DNA of 64,000 nucleotides, from NCBI GenBank assembly GCA_013339895.1, contig JABACO010000013.1, forward strand, positions 1,239,595 through 1,303,594, written 5' to 3'. The stretch is from Ephydatia muelleri. Its lineage: Eukaryota; Porifera; Demospongiae; Spongillida; Spongillidae. The position numbers and the translations under genes were made by a program. Below, in pieces: positions 1 to 11,328 of this stretch. Numbering within the stretch: the stretch's first letter is position 1; each line of letters starts with the position of its first letter. The notes beneath the pieces were generated by a model. It was not told the origin of the DNA. It saw only the letters and a list, made by a program, of their open reading frames with translations, and searched no databases.

Positions 1-284
1 TCGGTCTTCCAGCTTGGAGGAGGAGCTCTTTTGGGAGACTGGAGTCAACAGAAGTGCCTCTGCGTTTATTGTTTCTGATGGTGGTATGGAAGATTTATAC
101 AACTGAATTGCTGAGGCCGAGGTGGTGTTGTGACTGAGAGCCAACACCATAGGTACAAAGCGAGGCAATGTAAAGCTGCAGGGGGAGTGTTGTGTGAGGA
201 AACGCAGATCCAGACCACATCTACTTAGGCTTAGCCTAGCCTGGTGCCAGGCATGATCAGATGTATATGAATAATGCCAAATGG
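1..284. other. Unassigned leading stretch
   Basis: I see no clear gene here. It lies directly upstream of a LINE C-terminal tail in the same orientation, so it may be eroded sequence of that element. No recognisable motif supports this. Confidence 0.3.
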
Positions 285-545
285 CTGGAGACTTGCAAGC
301 TTCTCATGGTCCTAAATGCCAAGAACTGGGGTGGTCTTGCATTCCTTTTGGCAGTGAAGACTTTTGACAATTGATGTAAGGAGGCTCAAGGCCTTACCTT
401 CTTTAGATTGGCATCCCAATTGGCTTTCAGCAAGTCCTCTCCCAACCTTCAATCGGACTGGCAGACATTTATGGCAGGCTAAATACATCCTTGGTCAGGT
501 CCATTGCCAGACCCATCTAGGCAAGGGAGCTCCTCCCTTTGTGAC
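285..545 (+). pseudogene. LINE C-terminal tail, plus-strand remnant
   Basis: Across shifting frames the sequence reads KCQELGWSCIP, then SQLAFSKSSP, then DIYGRLNTSLVRSIARPI, followed by a stop. The same order of motifs ends every other LINE copy in this window, for example at 34800-35000 and 36358-36588(-). It is the extreme C-terminus of a non-LTR retrotransposon polyprotein and is not expressible because of frame breaks. The assignment rests on comparison with copies in this window. Confidence 0.6.
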
Positions 546-675
546 TCTATGTGTGTGCATTGTTGTATTAACATCATTGCATTACATTATGAAAATTTTA
601 TTTATAAATTCAAAGAATAATAATGTAATACATATGAAGATACACATGCTATACTAAGATACACAATTTAAAAAC

Positions 676-920
676 CTATACTAAGAATTTGTCGCCTGGA
701 CCATCATTACAGCCTGCACACCTTGCTAGCAGAGCTGTAGAATTTGCCCTTACCAGAGTTATGCTGAGTTTGCCATAGAGTCGGGTGATAGCGTAGGATT
801 TGGAACAATGCAGCTGAGAAGCTAAATGGGATCCAAGTTGGGATAGTGTTTGCTTGGCTTCCGATCCCCAACACTGCAGCAAGGGGAATACAGACCTAAC
901 CCAGCTCAAATAATAATAAT
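676..920 (-). pseudogene. LINE C-terminal tail, minus-strand remnant
   Basis: The minus strand encodes CWGSEAKQTLSQLGSHLASQ followed by LYGKLSITLVRANSTALLAR, the same tail as at 32938-33145(+). It faces the plus-strand tail at 285-545, so two copies meet tail to tail. No reverse transcriptase is attached. It is a 5'-truncated LINE fragment. Confidence 0.7.
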
Positions 921-959
921 AATGTGAATGAAGATGATTTTGTCGCTACGAAGGAATGT

Positions 960-1568
960 ATTTAGCCTTGTTTTTTGATAAATGCTCCTGGATGAATGCA
1001 AAGTACAATTTTCTGAGCTCTTCCCATGGGTGGCTTGGTGCTATAGTGATCATCCCTTACTGTGCTCTGCCATGGGAACATTGAGACAGAGTCTAGTCCA
1101 ACAGGGAGATCCATTAGGACCATTACTTTTTTTTGGTTTTCCACAAGTTAGTGTCTACTATTTCAGCTGACCGAATTTGTTCACAGCTTTTGTTTTTGTG
1201 GTACATGGATGATGGGGTCATTGCTGGGTCAAGGCAAGCAGCTTTACATGTACTCAATCTTATCCAACAGCTTGGTCCTCCTTTAGGTCTATTTATCAAC
1301 ACTTCAAAATGTGAACTTTTCAGTAGAAGTGACCTTGGACCTTTCCTCAAGAGATGTGAAAGTCAATACCGTAGTCTTTGATATTTTAGGTACTCCGATT
1401 GGAGATCCTATTTTTTGTGCCAAGTTCATTGTGGAAAAAAAGAGTAAAGGCCTCCAAGTTTTCAACACTGTTAAAGAATGTAGGTTCAGTTGATTCCCAA
1501 GTTGCTCTGCTGTTACTTCCCCAATATGGAGGATTCTGTATGATGGTCCATATTGCCAGGTGTACCCC

Positions 1569-1607
<39 letters not shown>

Positions 1608-2517
1608 TAGCATTGGAAGGTTTGCATCGTTTTAATGATGCAGTCCGCCAATCGTTTTTAGACAGCATGTCCATTGACCTATCTGATTTAGTTTAGCCAC
1701 AGGCTCAGTTAAGCTTGAGTAGAGGTGGCTTGCGGCTTCGCAGTTCATCACAACACTTATCAACAGCTTTCCTGGCTTCATTTTCTATGTCGGGCTTTGC
1801 TACCAATACTAATCACCATCTTCTCCATTCACTGGGCCACTTCAATTCCTGTGTTTCTCAAGCAGAGATGGTTTTTATTGATGAGTTGCCAGATTCCCCA
1901 ATGAACCAGAAGAAGTTGTCCAGTACAATAGAGAATAAGCAGCTTCAGTTGTTGTATGATACTTCTAAAATTCCAAATAGGGCTGGATTAATGTCTCTAT
2001 CTTCAAGCCTTGCTGCTTCTTGGCTTTCAGTGGTACCATCTCCCAGTCTTAACCTCTACCTTGACAATGATGAATGCCAGATGTCGATAAAATGGTGGCT
2101 AGGCATTGATAGTTTTGGAGGGAGTAGATGCCCAATTTGTCCAATAATTGGATCCTTTACTATGCTGTGACTTGTAAATACAATGGAGACATGGTGTCAC
2201 ACCACAACAGACTTAGGGATGCCTTGTTTGAGTCTTGAAGGCAGGCTGGTGCTGATGGTCAAATGGAAGTAGGAAGTCGTTTAGGGCATGACAAACGGTG
2301 CACACAGACAGCAGATGTTCTAGTTCCAAACTGGGATCTGGAAAGACCTGCAGCTTTTGATCTCACTGTCACATCACCACTAAATCCAATCACTCTCAAT
2401 GAAGCGTGTGTGACAGCTGGATCATCAGCCCAGATTTCTGAACAAAGAAAACATGCTTGTCCATTTGAGTGGAGCTTATGGGCTTCAGCTGCGAGGACTG
2501 CTGCACCAGCCTCGTGA
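960..2517 (+). pseudogene. Non-LTR retrotransposon, RT to C-terminus, decayed
   Basis: In order: an RT catalytic box WYMDDGVIAGS (about 1200-1235), the downstream LGLFINTSKCELFS motif, a thumb/connection region broken by a 31-nt poly(C) run at 1570-1600, then an alpha-helical segment (1715-2150). After that come a degenerate Cys/His region starting CPICP and the segment ADVLVPNWDLERPAAFDLTV (about 2305-2365). The two Asp of the RT active site (Y-M-D-D) are intact, but frameshifts and stops kill the ORF. The Cys/His region resembles the CPxC...DPLGHHxxTC...GGD block better preserved in the 35.2-36.1 kb copy. The upstream endonuclease was not found. Confidence 0.85.
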
Positions 2518-2720
2518 CACGATTCCACACTCACCCTTAGGTGGGCACGACGGCCGAGGTCGAATACCTCGTCTCTTAGATGATTATGGCGTATCACCAC
2601 ATCTCCTCCATGCCTGCAGGTCACAGCATGGTGACCAAGAGGATCAAGAGGAGTATCAGGGAAGAATGGGCACATGGACCGACTAGAAGAATTCAACCCC
2701 AGCCACCTGGTACTCATTCA
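2510..2720 (-). pseudogene. LINE Cys/His block, inverted fragment
   Basis: The minus strand reads MCPFFPDTPLDPLGHHAVTC, then RHGGDVVIRHNHLRDE. This is the characteristic Cys/His-rich block downstream of the RT in this LINE family. It abuts the end of the plus-strand copy at 960-2517 in opposite orientation. That fits independent insertions or a rearrangement at about 2510. Confidence 0.75.
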
Positions 2721-3009
2721 ACTCCAGGTGCAAGTGCAAACCTAGGGAAGGGACTACTGATAGCCAGGAGGAAGCATGAGGAACTGCCACTGACATTAGT
2801 CGATGGACTATTTTTCGACCCAAAATTGGAAAGGGTGAAAAAATTAATAACTACTATTATTATCATGTACAATAATTGAATACATGCACACTCACATAAA
2901 CATGTTGACAACAAACACACAAACACACACAGACACACAAAACTACATAAACAGTTCATTTTCTTGTTGGGATGTTTGGGGATAGGAGCGGACCAGGATT
3001 TATCGAGCA
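2721..3009. other. AT-rich and CA-rich spacer between LINE copies
   Basis: There is no gene. An ACAC/CACA-rich stretch (about 2880-2945) resembles the simple-sequence DNA next to the LINE copies at 36230-36260. It may be decayed LINE 3' tail. Confidence 0.4.
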
Positions 3010-4137
3010 TTAGCTCTAACCAATATCAAGCTGAGGCAGCCATATAGCTCTGCTACTACCTTGCACTTTGGGGTATTACCATGAATGGCTAACCGAGTAG
3101 CCACCTGTGAGAAAGGCCCTCAATGCCTCTGGTCCCCAGGCTCCATAGCCAACGGTATACATTCCCAGACCAACTCATCATATTTGGGATCATTTTCTGT
3201 ATGTTTTCTGTGCTCTTCTGCCTTTGCTGAAACACCTTGGTACATGCCCGCTTCCAACGTATTATTTGAATTAAGCAGGAATACTACAGTAATGTCAAAG
3301 GCGGCTGAGGTCTCACAATCCCAATTGGTAACAAGGATGTCTGCTGGTCATGTCCTAGAACTGTTTTGTCCCCATCCACAGCTAACTTCTAGATGTGCAG
3401 ACAAAGCAGCTCACTGAAAGGTGCTGTAAACCACATTGCGAAGAGTGTTGTGCCTGATTGTTATATCACCTCCTCTCTTGCATGTGACACAGTGATAACC
3501 CTGAGGGTCAAATGCACAGTTGGGGTATAGAGGACAAACCATTGGATTTCCACCCAAATTCAATGAGGGATTGACACCCAACTACATTTCACTGCTGTTT
3601 GAAATTCAATCCGGTCAAGGTGCAGTCCCAAACTGAGGGAAGGGACAACTGAAATCCACGCTGATGCATGGGGTGATGATACAGATAGCAACTGGCCTTA
3701 AGAACGACTATTAAAGAGAAAGTTGAACTGTATCTCTTTAATGCATCAGGCAGTTTCTTTTGTGTGGGAGTACGGCCATCCAAGCTGCTAATTGACAGGG
3801 AATCTGAAAGCAAAACACAGGTGTTGTAGTGAGTAATGGCATTTTCACAATGTGGTGTGGGGATGACATCATCAGAAACACACAAGGATGCTATATAGGC
3901 AGCTGATGAATAAAGAGCCAATGAGCGCAGATCAAATCCCCCTCCACTTAAACTCAATTGGGCCTGCCTACTAGTACTAGCTGAGTCAGGGACATCAACA
4001 GCAGTACAATCAGCAAAAGAAAGGCGAACTTCTGCGTCAAACATCTCCATATAGCCCAAAATGAGGTGTGGAGGCGTTGCCCTGTCAATGTGGGCAAGTC
4101 TGCAGAAGACGCAGCAGGACAAGTGCAACGTGGGCAT
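3010..4137 (-). pseudogene. LINE C-terminal half, minus strand
   Basis: Reading the minus strand from 4137 down gives an open helical region that includes LPDALKRYSSTFSL. Next is the block FDPQGYHCVTCKRGGDITIR (about 3430-3520), then ADILVTNWDCETSAAFDITV and a tail with LYGCLSLILVRANAR near 3020. It aligns block by block with the copy at 35184-36113(+), so the two are close relatives. Stops and frameshifts are present and no RT domain remains. Confidence 0.8.
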
Positions 4138-4149
4138 TATTAGTCTTTG

Positions 4150-5041
4150 GAACCGGTGTTGGCATTGGCAGCTTGGACCTTTGAAACATCATACAACTCC
4201 TGCAGTTTAGCTCCGTGTCCTTGGCCATTCCAAACCAATATGCTGTTTGCTTTAGCCTCTGTAGGGTTTTCTCTACACTTTGACTTATGGTATCATGATT
4301 GGCCTTAAGGGCTGTCAGTTGTAATGATAAGGGAACTACTGGTACAGTTTTCTCCTCCTCCAGCGGTCCAGGTGTGTATTTGCTGCAAAGTACACCATCA
4401 ACTACACAATGGTGGCTTCGAATTCGTGAGAATTGTCGATAGAGATGCTCATTCCAGTGCTGTGGTGAGCCCGAAGAAACGAGGCGTCTTCGTTTAACAC
4501 TTCATCTTTACCCTGCTCTTGCACAACATCTTCTAAAGAGAATGTTGGTACTGTCACTGTTCCAGCACAGGTGTTATGAAGAGAGACACGAGACAGGGCA
4601 TCAGCATTTGCATTGGAAGACCCTCGTCGATATTTGATTGTGAAATCAAATTCCTGCAATGCCAGCACCCAACGACATAGCCTACCCTCCATTTTTTAGC
4701 AGGCAGCCATTGTAGTGGTTGGTGGTCTGTATGCAGGACAAATGCTCGTCCAAGTAGATAGTGTCTGAATTGCTTCACTGCATATAGGACTGCCAAAAAT
4801 TCCCTCTCAATCACACTATATTGTCTCTCAGCATGGGTCAGACTTCTGCTTGCATACGCCACTACATACAGCTCCCAAACCAACAGCACTGGCATCAATC
4901 TGCAATTCAAAGTCTTTATTAGTAAAGGATAACACAGCACCGGAGCTTGAGACAACAGATCTTTCAATTGTTGGAGAGCCTTCTGGCATTCCTCAGTCCA
5001 TACAATGTGACACTCTTCTCAGTCAGATTTTTCATTCATGA
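4150..5041 (-). pseudogene. Ty3/gypsy pol remnant (RNase H)
   Basis: The minus strand carries the Ty3/gypsy RNase H signature: [20 protein letters not shown], then [20 protein letters not shown], then [18 protein letters not shown]. This domain degrades the RNA strand during LTR retrotransposition. RT would lie upstream (above 5041) and integrase downstream (below 4150), but neither is intact here, and no LTRs were found. At least two frames are needed, so it is dead. Confidence 0.9.
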
Positions 5042-7247
5042 AATGAAAAAATTGTTATCTTAGAAAATAAACAAGATTAGCACTGTTCATTTAGGGGCTA
5101 AACACCCAACGTACATCACCAACACAATTGAACAAGTCAAAACTCATCTTATATGAATACAGGACGTCTATCCTGTTCAGATCCTCTGTTCTCTCCGCTG
5201 GATAGTACATAACTACTGTAGGCTGTTACTGTAGCTTTGTTCATTTGACATTACACAATACGTATGTTGTACCAATAATCAAAAACTACTATACATGTAC
5301 GTCATGCCACACGAACTACACACATACACATAACACATAAGGTCAAGGGGAGAAGGCCAATTGAGCCTCAGCGGGGTAGTTCCCCACATTAGAATCTGCT
5401 GAGTGCATAAGTAGATATCAATAGCACTGTACTCAACTACTTTCTCTGCATGAGCCGTCTGGGTGGTAAAGGAAAACTGAATCTGTTCTCAACGGTTTCT
5501 TTAGCCTAGCACTGATAGCGGAAGACGATGAATTAAATTCGCAACAAATAGTACATGTGCGTACGCACAGGATAACATACAGCTCGCCAACTACAATAAG
5601 TACATACAAGAGCCGGCGGAGTCCCACGCTAAACCAACGTCACTCAGCCAGCGAAAACAGACTGTTGCGCCTACTGAGGCGTATACTAGTACAAACTTAC
5701 TGTTAGTGTACTATACACGTTCAACCTTCAGGAAGCTACAGAGATTCAAACAGAGATTCGCCACTCTTCCCCATCTCGAGTTGCTTGCCTGGAGAAATGA
5801 CGGTAACTGTTTATAAGAGTTACAATGACCTCAGATCAACTGCGTACTAATTTGAGACGACTAAATGATGCCATCGTCACCTATTGGACCACGCCCTGTG
5901 CCACACCCCTGACTGGCCGAGCCGCATGTTTAATCTAATTATGAGCCAGGGTGACGGTACCTGAAGTAATTATGTTTAAAACCGACAAGTATGTAATATG
6001 CAAATAGCATTAAAAACACTAAAATGTATCAAAATGTATATTCTTGCTTTGCACCTCCACTATTAGTAAAATTATTAGCATTGGAATACAATAATTAGGA
6101 CATTTTGAAAGTTATATATTTACATGTACGTCTACGGAAAAGCACTTTTAATCAAGTCGAACCTACATATAATTATTCATGATCACACCACTGTTGTTCC
6201 CAATACTACTTGATTTAGATGAAGACGTTTCAGAGGTTGCAACTGTGTTAGCTTGCCCCGGTCTAAAAATAATGAAACAAAAAACAATTTGTGTGCACGC
6301 AAATGAGGTGTTACAAATGTTTTCCTTGATTATTTGAAGAAAATTATAAACTAAAAATTCAACTCAATTTCAAATTTGGATACTGGGTGCCAATGATATG
6401 AGATTTCATAGAGAAAAATTCCAATACCAAACCTATGCAAATCTCATGTCACAGATATGTTCTTCAACCGCGCAGCTCATACCTCATCATTCGTTAAGCT
6501 TACAAGCGGCGATACTACCAAAACAATGCAAGTTTACACGGTAGCATGGCACCAGTAAACTCATAAAAGTATCACGCCACTCAGTATAGCTGTAATGCTT
6601 TTAAACTGCTCGTTTTCAACTTTGTATACCCCAAACGCTGTCATGCCAAATTCAACTGCTCGATTCATACCAGAGATCTCTGTCCATATGCACATACCGT
6701 CGCGAATTCCTAATTAACCTCTCGATTATAACAAAGATATGCATACCTCTAATCTGATTGGTTCCCCAGACAGTGATAAAATTATAACGCCCTTTACGCG
6801 TAGCGGTGATGTAATTAACTGCAACTGCTTCTTTCAAATGATGATTTAATTAAAATACAAGCACACAAAATTCGCATTGCACTTTTAACAAACACAACAA
6901 TAATGTCCGCACTCCTAAAAAAAGTGTTAAATCACATTTTGAAATACAATTTGTTACAGCAAACCACTGTTACAATTCAAGTACTCAATATCAATAATAG
7001 TAAAAAATAACTAAAAAATATATCATGCATAATAACAATGCACATACAAAAAAAAACAACATAGAATATACATTACATTATGTTGAAATAAGTACTGGTG
7101 CTCAAGTGGTGCTGAATTCTTGTTCACAACAAATGGACACTTTACGTTTAGAGAAAAGCACATCCAGAGGCATCCACGACCAAGGCACAGCATCCAGAGG
7201 CAGCCATGATGATATGTTCAAATTTAAGTTCCACGCTTGCAAGCATT
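5042..7247. other. AT-rich intergenic DNA, no gene seen
   Basis: No ORF has recognisable similarity. The stretch is AT-rich with scattered TACATGTA-type palindromes. I see no RNA gene and no clear element boundary. Confidence 0.5.
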
Positions 7248-7292
7248 AAACCGCATTCGTAATCTTATGTGTGAAGATTACGAATGCGGTTT
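7248..7292. repeat. Perfect 19-bp hairpin
   Basis: The left arm AAACCGCATTCGTAATCTT (7248-7266) is followed by a 7-nt loop and an exact reverse complement at 7274-7292. It lies outside any coding region. It could be the closed end of a small foldback element or a recombination scar. Confidence 0.9.
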
Positions 7293-7480
7293 ACCAGAAT
7301 ACCCTACACGTATTTATTGTGCAGTCCATTTTGTGCTGAAACAATGTTAGGTCAGTCTGATACCGTGGATGCGCAGCTGCATAAAGTTGGGTCAGTACAA
7401 GACTAGATAATACTTACAAAAAATTTGTAAATGCTAGGAATGTGTTAGCCAATGGTCGCAAGATCTAATTTTAATATTAG

Positions 7481-7668
7481 TCTGATTATAACATCCAGCG
7501 GGAGAAATCTCTAAGGCACATGATATGAACTAAGATAAATAAAGACTAAACTATCATCATGGTAGCTGGTGGTCACAAGTATCAACATTTCTGATTATAA
7601 AATCCAGCAGGAGGAATCTCCAAGGCTCATGATATAAACTAAGATTAATAAAGACTAAACTATCATCA
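7481..7668. repeat. Imperfect direct repeat, two 79-bp copies
   Basis: The copies at 7481-7559 and 7590-7668 both begin TCTGATTATA and end ACTAAACTATCATCA. They differ at several sites and their starts are 109 bp apart. The repeat ends less than 90 bp before the CACTA element. Its origin is unknown. Confidence 0.85.
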
Positions 7669-7794
7669 ATTGTGGCGAGTCGTCCACCTGCATCAATTTT
7701 GTCTGTGGGGTAAAAGAAAAGCAGCATTCACATTTCAGTATTAGCTCAGTGCACTGTGCCAATTAGATGTTTTCCGACCGTGTAGAATGCGTGT

Positions 7795-7990
7795 ATCCAC
7801 TTTGTTTACACGTGCGGTAAACACGGTGTATACAGCAGTGGATAACTAGTGGAAGGAGACTGTCTTACACTCTAGTGTAAAACTGATGGATAACAACTGT
7901 GTATAACGCCGTGTATGGAGATGATAACAAGCGTACAACAAGCGTTATTAGAGTGAATGCAACACGAAACTATCTGTATAACTCCGCATA
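7795..7990. repeat. CACTA left subterminal repeat zone
   Basis: A dense cluster of degenerate motifs around GTGTATAAC, GTGTAAAAC, GTGGATAAC and their reverse complements. The right end (11040-11310) carries the same vocabulary. In known CACTA elements such repeats bind the transposase accessory protein. That role is inferred here. Confidence 0.65.
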
Positions 7991-8639
7991 TTTATGACGC
8001 GTTGTGACGATCGCATTATATTATTTTTATTTTTATAATAGTAGGAAAAGAAAATTAATCACATCAAAACGTATATTCAGGTACATGTAAATGCAGTGCA
8101 TACACATGATCTGAGAACTAATTTAAAGGCTCAGTGTTCGCGACTAGGATTTCACCATCTAGGCATGCAAACCAGCCGGGGCCTGTAACTGGAGAAGAGG
8201 TCCATCAATCCTTTCTTTTCTGGCCACTTACCATGTGTCTGTTCCCCGTCTATCCAGCTCATCCATCAAATTATTAATTCCTTCCGATCTCCAGCTAGGC
8301 CGTCTTCTTTCTATTTTCTCATCACCCGTAGTTTCTTCCTCCGACATCATGCAATGCACTTCCATGCCTCCATTTCTTCATTTGTAAGGACTTTACTGCG
8401 GCGCTCCCAAAAGCTAGTTAATGACACTACATTCGTAATGCTATGATTATATCACAAACGTACCCTTTGCTGCCTTGCTCGAACGCTTATTCGTTTTTGG
8501 CGGTCGTCAGTAACTACTCGCTTTAGAGACTTCCTGTAAGTTCTTAGTGCAGCTATAGAGAATAGAATAGATATTGAATAAATCGAACAAATGAACGAAT
8601 TGGAACAAAACACATGTGACTTACACTGTACTTCAATGT

Positions 8640-10249
8640 ATTGAAATTCACTTAGTTCCTGATGAAGTTTCTTACAAACTCCTTCGTTGTGGGGACTTTC
8701 CAAACTGGGGTGTTCTAAATGTTTAAAATCTTTTACCTGCCTGTCCTTTTGGAGAGAAGCTAGATTATTCAGGCTTTGATAGAGATGCTTGGATTCCACG
8801 AAGTATGGAACAACATCTACTGGCAATTCATGAATTGGAATCTGCAAGGACCCCAACAGAACTACAGCAAGTAATTAAAAAGAATGGTGTCAGATACAGT
8901 GAACTTTTACGTCTTCCTTACTTTGATATCATAAGACAGCATATGACAGATGCCATGCACAATATGTATTTAGGAAAAGCAAAGCATGTTGTAAGCATAT
9001 GGAAGGATAGGGGAATTTTAGGAAATGCTGACTTTGATATTATACAAACTAGAATTGATAGTATGCTTGTTCCAATTGAGATAGGACGCATACCGTATAA
9101 AATAAGTTCTAAATTTAGTGAACTCACTGCAGACGAGTGGCGTAATTGGACAAATATTTATTCATTATTCTACCAGAAAGGGATTATGCATGTTGGACAA
9201 TACTTGTTGAGGCATCAATCATTTTGTCCCAGTCATCACTGTCACCTGATGATGTTTCATTAGCAGACACCAAAATAGTTGGATTTTGTAAAACATTTGA
9301 AGAGCTGTATGGAAAGACAGCATGCACACCAAACATGCATCTTCATGCACATCTTAAAGATTGCATAATAGACTTTGGGCCAATTTCATCCTTTTGAGTA
9401 TTTCCATTTGAGCGTTATAATGGAGTGATGGGATCGTTCATTAATAATTGGAGGAGTCCTGAGATGCAGATAATGAGAAAATTTACATCCTATCAGAATA
9501 TTGTATCATGTGCAAGTGACTCATCACTCGATTGTCCCCCTCATGATTTCATCCAATCTTGCATAATTTCTGAATGTCATGTTGGATCTCTTCAGTCAAC
9601 CATTGCGGATGTTTATAAGCAAGACATGTATGCCAGAAATATATATGGTGACAAAATTAATGCTATATTTTCATCAAACCATCATGCAATTCTTTCAAAG
9701 TGTTATGAAAGATATTTAAATGACATAGAACTTACTGCTTTGTCGGCTGTGTATCACATACTATATCCCAATATAAACCAATTTGAGCAGCCAGTTTCTC
9801 GTCGACATTTGATTTGCAGTGATATTGAAATACACGAACGATTTTTGTCAGCAAAATCAAAATCTCAACGTTCAGCAGTGGTTATGGCATCCTGGTATGA
9901 TTCTGATGGGCAAGTCAACCGACACACTGCTGCATCATACAGATTTGGAATTGTGCAGTATTTCTTGAAGCATGCATATCGTATTGATGTTTCGGACGAA
10001 CCCAGCATGAAAAATACAGACCACCTGTTTGCCCAAGTTACTTGGTATGGAAAGCATCCTAGGGAGAATCACTTCCCTGACCCAATTAGAGTTGTGACAA
10101 CCTTGTTTGAAAGTGAGGGTCCAGCATCATTTATACCTGTGAGCCGTATAGCAAAAAGGTGTGCTATTGCAAACAATCAGTACATTCAATTTGATTACGG
10201 AGAAGATTGTGTTTGTGTTGTGTCTCCATTGGTAAAGCATGGCTATTAA
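8640..10249 (+). pseudogene. CACTA transposase with DUF4218-like region, frameshifted
   Basis: An early Cys motif CSKCLKSFTC (about 8712-8742) precedes DYSGFDRDAWIPRSMEQHLL. The main frame then gives YFDIIRQHMTDAMHNMYLGK (8920-8980) and SKFSELTADEWRNWTNIYSL. A second frame gives ACTPNMHLHAHLKDCI, and the third, to 10249, gives ERYNGVMGSFINNWRSPE. This motif order is that of Plavaka/EnSpm-like CACTA transposases with a DUF4218 C-terminus. At least three frame changes separate the blocks; one is a single extra T near 8750. The block from 9425 to the stop at 10249 is open for 274 codons, so decay is recent. Minus-strand ORFs across it are shadows. Confidence 0.85.
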
Positions 10250-10609
10250 AACCATTATTAAATGTGCTTTCATTTGCTATTATTATATAAAATTTTCAGC
10301 TGATTTACATATTGCGTTGACAAATAAAAATCATTAATCATTCGCCTCAGGCATCACGCAGCAGCAGCAGGCTTATGTTGTGACCACTCTAAGACAGGTA
10401 TTGATCAGGCTAATTATGTGAAAACAGATACATTTTTTAGTAGCAAATTCATCATACTGTATTATTGAAGCGGTAAACTGGGTAGCTAAATGTTGATATC
10501 GCTTTGTACATGTAAAGAAAGAAATTGACATCATATGGCAATATGCATGCATAAATTATTCTGCATATCATTGCAACCAGTTATACAACACTATTCAGTA
10601 GAACATTGC

Positions 10610-10945
10610 ATTTAGAGTTCAGAGTTGGATGAGTGGGAGTGGATGACCAGGAGCCTAGCAATTCTTGAGAATGTTTCATTAGCAGTGATTTCCCCCTCTC
10701 CATACGCCTCCACTACGAGAGGGTCACATTTAACCTCTTTTGAGACAACCCAAAGCATTGTTGTCAAGTTTTTCCTCTTCACTCACTGCAGCTGAGGCAC
10801 CTGAGGTCTGACAAGCATCTGAAATCTTAGAATTTTTGAGGGTATGTATAACCTTGATGTCTAATGCTGCAGACAGAGACAGTGACCAGTTTGGTATCAC
10901 AATGTCACCGGGGCTTTGGCTGGACCAATACCACAACCTTGCTCC
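10610..10945 (-). pseudogene. LINE C-terminal fragment nested in the CACTA element
   Basis: The minus strand reads DIVIPNWSLSLSAALDIKVI, then SGASAAVSEEEK, then PLVVEAYGEGEITANETFSR. It matches the order in the 36.4-37.3 kb copy (DVLVPNWSLSNPATFDLKVI, then PLVVEVYGHWG). Its position inside 7752-11325 means this LINE landed after, or was carried by, the DNA transposon. Confidence 0.75.
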
Positions 10946-11039
10946 AAAAGAGGGGAATGATGAGTATGACGGCAAAAGTCAGCAATACAATCACGTTTGC
11001 ACCATGCACATCCCCGGCATAACGACAAATTAAATTCCC

Positions 11040-11310
11040 GGTTATACGCCTTAGGATATACAAAGCTTATCCAGGTTGAATGCGGTCGTTGTATACAAAG
11101 TGTAAACACGCAATCCACACCTCGGTGTATAACATGCGTAAGTAGACTGAAACGCTTGTTATACATCTAGAGTAACGCGCGTTAAACGCTATAGTGGATA
11201 ACACGTGTACTACGAGCGAAAACACAAGTTATACATCAAATGCATATGCAGCATGTACACACACGCATATAACACGTGTAAAACGGGCGGATACACCTTG
11301 TGGATAATTT
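11040..11310. repeat. CACTA right subterminal repeat zone
   Basis: Many copies of GTTATAC/GTATAAC, GTGTAAAC and GTGGATAA in both orientations lie within 270 bp. The cluster ends just inside the right terminus. It is the counterpart of 7795-7990. Confidence 0.65.
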
Positions 11311-11328
11311 CAATTTGGCATGGTGGTG

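Larger units (their letters stand above)
7752..11325 (+). mobile_element. CACTA/EnSpm-type DNA transposon
   Basis: The 3.57-kb element starts CACTGTGCCAATTAG (7752-7766) and ends with a sequence whose reverse complement is CACCATGCCAAATTG (11311-11325). These termini share CAC..TGCCAA. It is flanked by GTG on both sides (7749-7751 and 11326-11328), as expected for the short 2-3 bp duplications of this superfamily. The right flank is GTGGTGG, so that boundary could slide by 3 bp. Both ends are lined with short GTATAAC/GTTATAC-type subterminal motifs, a hallmark of CACTA elements. It encodes a DUF4218-type transposase and carries a nested LINE fragment. Confidence 0.75.

Noticed and set aside
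3085..3417. 110-codon plus-strand ORF
   Set aside because: It is antisense to the LINE C-terminal region on the minus strand.
8452..8856. 134-codon minus-strand ORF
   Set aside because: It is antisense to the CACTA transposase start region, where the plus strand has family motifs.
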